Position numbers and translations under genes: made by a program. 64,000 nt of DNA from Methylocystis heyeri (GTDB lineage: Bacteria > Pseudomonadota > Alphaproteobacteria > Rhizobiales > Beijerinckiaceae): the NCBI RefSeq assembly GCF_004802635.2, contig NZ_CP046052.1:4114501-4178500 (forward strand), given 5' to 3'. This document shows positions 62,301 through 64,000 of the stretch, piece after piece. The stretch's first letter is position 1; each line of letters begins with the position of its first letter. The notes beneath the pieces are model-generated. The model saw only the letters and a program-made list of their open reading frames with translations, was not told where the DNA came from and did not search any database.

Positions 62301-64000
62301 TTCGAGATGATCCCCGAGCTCTTTGGCGATGTGACCGCCGCGCTCCGCCAGACTGTTTGCGACCTGTCCGCCATTGTCGACGACGACGCTCTCGAACTCG
62401 GCGAGACGCTCGGCGAGGGTTTCGGTGATCCTGTCTCCCTGCACGGCTATGGCGACGACCGCGTCCCCGATGGTCGAGGCGAAGCGGTTCTGCGCCGCTG
62501 CGGAATTCTCGGCGAGCGCCGCGGTCGCTTCCTCGATCGTCTGTTGCAGGGAGTTCCGCAGTTCCTCTCCGTGAGCGGCGAGTTCGTCCTTGACCCCGCT
62601 CCTTTGCGTTTCCAGCAGGCTTGAAAGCTGTTCGCCCGATTTCTCCAGAGCGGCAGCGCGCTCCGCAAGCAGCACATCCAGTCGCCCGGCCTGTTCCGAC
62701 ACTCTCGAAGCGACCGCGTCGCCATGGCGGCGCACGGTGGCCTCGAAAGCGGTCATGCCCTCGGCCAGCGCGGCGTTGACGCGCTCGCTGTGGCCGCCGA
62801 CGCTCTCCGCGGCCGCGCTCGAAGCCTCGGTCACCCTCTGTTCGAATTCGGCGAGGCGAGCCGAAATCAGCGAGCGAGCCGCCTCTTCGCGCTCCAGTAG
62901 AGTCGCCGCCGCCGCATCGCTCTGCCGGGCGACCGCCTGTTCGAACGACGTCAGCCGTTCGGTCACGACTGCGGTGGCGCGCTCTCCGGATTCGCTGACG
63001 CGCGCGACGATCGCCTCGCCATGTCGACCGAACCCGTCCTCGAAAACGGCGAGGCCTTCGGTCAGGGCGAGACTGATCTGATCCGCGTGCTCGGCCACTT
63101 TGGTGGCGGCGTCGCCGCTTGCGCGCACTACGGTTTCCTCGAAGGCGGCGAGGCGGTCGGCGAGGGTTGCGCCGATCTTCTCGCCGTGGATCGCCACCTG
63201 GGCGGCCAGGCCGTCGCCGTGCTGCGCCACGCTCGCCTCGAAAGCGGCCAGTCCCTCGGTGAGGGCGGTGCTGGCGCGCTCGCTCTGTTCGGTGATGCGG
63301 GCGGCGATTTCTTCGCCCCGGCGCTCCACGGCTCCGTCGATATTGGCGAGGCTTTCAGCCAGATTCCTGGCGATGTTCTCACCGTGCGTGGAAAGCCGCT
63401 CGGCGGCGTCGCCGGCATGACGCGCCACGGAAGCCTCATAGGCGGCGAGTTTCTCGGTGAGCGAGGCGGCGGCCTGTTCGCCGCGCTCCATCACGCGGAC
63501 CGCGATCTCATCGCTGTGTTTGCCGAAGTTTTCTTCGAAAGCGCCGAGATTTTCGGCCAGCGTGGAAGCGACGCGCTCGCCTTGTTCGGAAACGGCTTCC
63601 GCGACCTCGGCGCTCTTTTGCGAAACGAGGCTCTCGAAAGCCGCCAGACGCTCGCTCAGCTCGCCGGCGGCCCGATCGCTGTGTTCGGCGATCTGCGCAA
63701 TCAAGGCGTCGCCCTGCTTGCCGAAGCCGTTTTCCAGGGAGGCGATGCCCTCGCTCAGCGAGGCGGCCATTCGGTCGCCGTGCTCCATCAGCCTTTCGGC
63801 CGCCTCGTCGGCCCTCTCGACCATTCCGGCGGCGGTCGCTGCGATCTGCTCGGCCATGACGGCGCCGGCCTTCTCGCCTTGCTCGGTGACGCGGGCGACG
63901 ATTTCTTCCCCGTGGCGCCCGAAACCTTCCTCGAAGGCAGCCAGCCCATCGGTCAGCGCAGTCGCTATGCGGTCGCCATGTTCCGCGATGCGGGTCACGG
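59352..64000 (-). CDS. Giant apolipoprotein-like repeat protein (Growth Pole Ring-like), C-terminal part
   Basis: At least 1,548 residues; the N-terminus is beyond the window. Much of it consists of 33-residue units, each three hendecads, of the type H(G/S)(D/E)R..A..L.E.LAAFE..... The predicted structure is a very long amphipathic helix or coiled coil. After about 1,350 residues comes a Pro/Ala/Arg linker and a conserved C-terminal domain (GLLSRRLYTAQGHQTLEEIRR to GKVYTMLNHAAG). Size and repeat type fit GPR of Agrobacterium, a ring protein at the growing pole; this is inference from layout. Confidence 0.65.
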   Translation of the reverse strand, partial: VTRIAEHGDRIATALTDGLAAFEEGFGRHGEEIVARVTEQGEKAGAVMAEQIAATAAGMVERADEAAERLMEHGDRMAASLSEGIASLENGFGKQGDALIAQIAEHSDRAAGELSERLAAFESLVSQKSAEVAEAVSEQGERVASTLAENLGAFEENFGKHSDEIAVRVMERGEQAAASLTEKLAAYEASVARHAGDAAERLSTHGENIARNLAESLANIDGAVERRGEEIAARITEQSERASTALTEGLAAFEASVAQHGDGLAAQVAIHGEKIGATLADRLAAFEETVVRASGDAATKVAEHADQISLALTEGLAVFEDGFGRHGEAIVARVSESGERATAVVTERLTSFEQAVARQSDAAAATLLEREEAARSLISARLAEFEQRVTEASSAAAESVGGHSERVNAALAEGMTAFEATVRRHGDAVASRVSEQAGRLDVLLAERAAALEKSGEQLSSLLETQRSGVKDELAAHGEELRNSLQQTIEEATAALAENSAAAQNRFASTIGDAVVAIAVQGDRITETLAERLAEFESVVVDNGGQVANSLAERGGHIAKELGDHLELFERALLSHGSALTERIVEHSQNFTSQVEQGLRAVDETIVERGGALADRLIAQTQETSARLADCSQQISETLGDRLNAMEESLTRQGDQLLYKISSESERLAARIGDNSRHFGEELDEKLSGVEKAIVGGGGEFLEKISAQSEQIAAKIGDNSRRFGQELDEKLLGVENSIFARSGALIEQLDAHNAVVTGRIGASADKLAAEVGQRLDAIETALTQKGGALVNKLDERANSMSEILDEKLQNIETAADGRARQAGERIEALAGRIDAGLSAGHQNLHDSMAKHAIEVARAFSEGSQQAAAALDAKLKELDETIVARSNALTQSLVDKTQQINQALGGKAEEIASVLDDRIELFETLDSRIDVFETNVVQKLSQVSDELGERGRLVADTIAARVAEIHETLAAARRELDAALHSRTGELGQTLTQHVDDINSSLDRRLGQIHAVLGDRGADVTQELSRVGDLVSQAIDNRTDTLLDHLNRKRDELVGAIEHSASLLAGALNEGAQTSVATLVSTNEKLRSELPALLESLGRTNSSLQHIIEQAGGNFAKLETELGGRLAEFKNAIESVASQIEALDAVADSAVGDASVIVGQMESHQRSLAQSAEQLSRSQGALDAAFEARRESLATLVSLMDQKQAEFQGSLSAFTGMMDQSFREVETRAGNIGGMLKQTAQETAHVVDEGFSAIRSAAETERDQTAAALRSAYEQANGELNAIFSEAAERFASAVTEIRGLAQEIHDEMETTRAEVRRGAQELPRETAEQAAALRRVVGDQVKALNELTDIVARSSRVYDISETGAGGARRPFEPAGRGAETAREASRQRPAAPAPSPAARAPGPGGQGWLTDLLARASQDEAEPAPANQRPNQAQASGALDNLTLDIARMVDNAAVAELWRRFQRGERQGLLSRRLYTAQGHQTLEEIRRRYRADADFRNTIDQYIRNFDELLNETGRNDRDGARTLDLLTGEAGKVYTMLNHAAGRLE

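Noticed and set aside
59316..62624. 1,102-codon open frame on the plus strand
   Set aside because: Antisense to the giant repeat protein; its sequence is a mirrored repeat with no family features.
62700..64000. Regular about 99-base DNA periodicity as a CRISPR-like array
   Set aside because: It is the coding periodicity of 33-residue protein repeats with diverged codons.

Overview
The window is about 64 kb of GC-rich chromosomal DNA from an alphaproteobacterium, most likely in the Hyphomicrobiales (Rhizobiales). The evidence is the F1-only atpHAGDC operon, a DnaG with a degenerate zinc motif, an IalB protein, Omp25/31-type porins, a very large polar-growth-type coiled-coil protein and several families of short palindromic intergenic repeats. 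The complete NAD-dependent molybdenum formate dehydrogenase operon with its LysR regulator suggests a methylotroph or methanotroph (Methylocystaceae/Beijerinckiaceae-like). That placement is inference, not proof.

Layout. 1-508: end of an IS5-family element cut by the window edge, next to an orphan ABC-auxiliary lipoprotein. 1.4-3.1 kb: a [2Fe-2S] ferredoxin and a ferredoxin-NADP reductase-like flavoprotein. 3.2-6.0 kb (minus): a D,D-carboxypeptidase overlapping a COG0523 GTPase. 6.1-13.2 kb: fdsR and fdsGBA-fdhD-fdsD. 13.2-17.7 kb: oligopeptidase B, metY, brnA with a broken brnT, and a DUF1289 protein. 17.8-22.1 kb: dnaG and rpoD. 22.1-27.3 kb (minus): atpHAGDC. 27.6-31 kb: mtnP, apt and an L,D-transpeptidase. 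31-38.5 kb: leuB, a small periplasmic protein, secG, pyrG, murJ and a GT2 glycosyltransferase. 38.5-41.4 kb (minus): gluQ, cmk and aroA. 41.7-46.2 kb: a Type III restriction-modification pair whose methylase has an AT-rich centre. 46.2-50.7 kb (minus): a DUF1640 protein, an unrecognised 712-aa secreted cysteine-rich protein, and an outer-membrane protein made of two almost identical beta-barrel halves. 51.1-54.9 kb: tRNA-Gly(CCC), a DUF2780-like protein, lysC, ubiG and an IalB protein. 54.9-59.2 kb (minus): a cobalamin-riboswitch operon (TonB receptor, small BtuM-like membrane protein, CbiZ amidohydrolase). 59.3 kb to the end (minus): at least 1,548 residues of a giant protein built of 33-residue repeats, resembling the Agrobacterium Growth Pole Ring protein.

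Most of the window is housekeeping. The parts worth following are the corrinoid-salvage operon with its unusual receptor and candidate transporter, the palindromic repeat inserted in frame inside the zinc-site linker of GluQ, the mosaic Type III methylase, the duplicated double-barrel porin beside an orphan secreted protein, the toxin-less brnA, and the giant repeat protein. At least three families of intergenic palindromic repeats are scattered through the window, and one copy lies between atpD and atpC.
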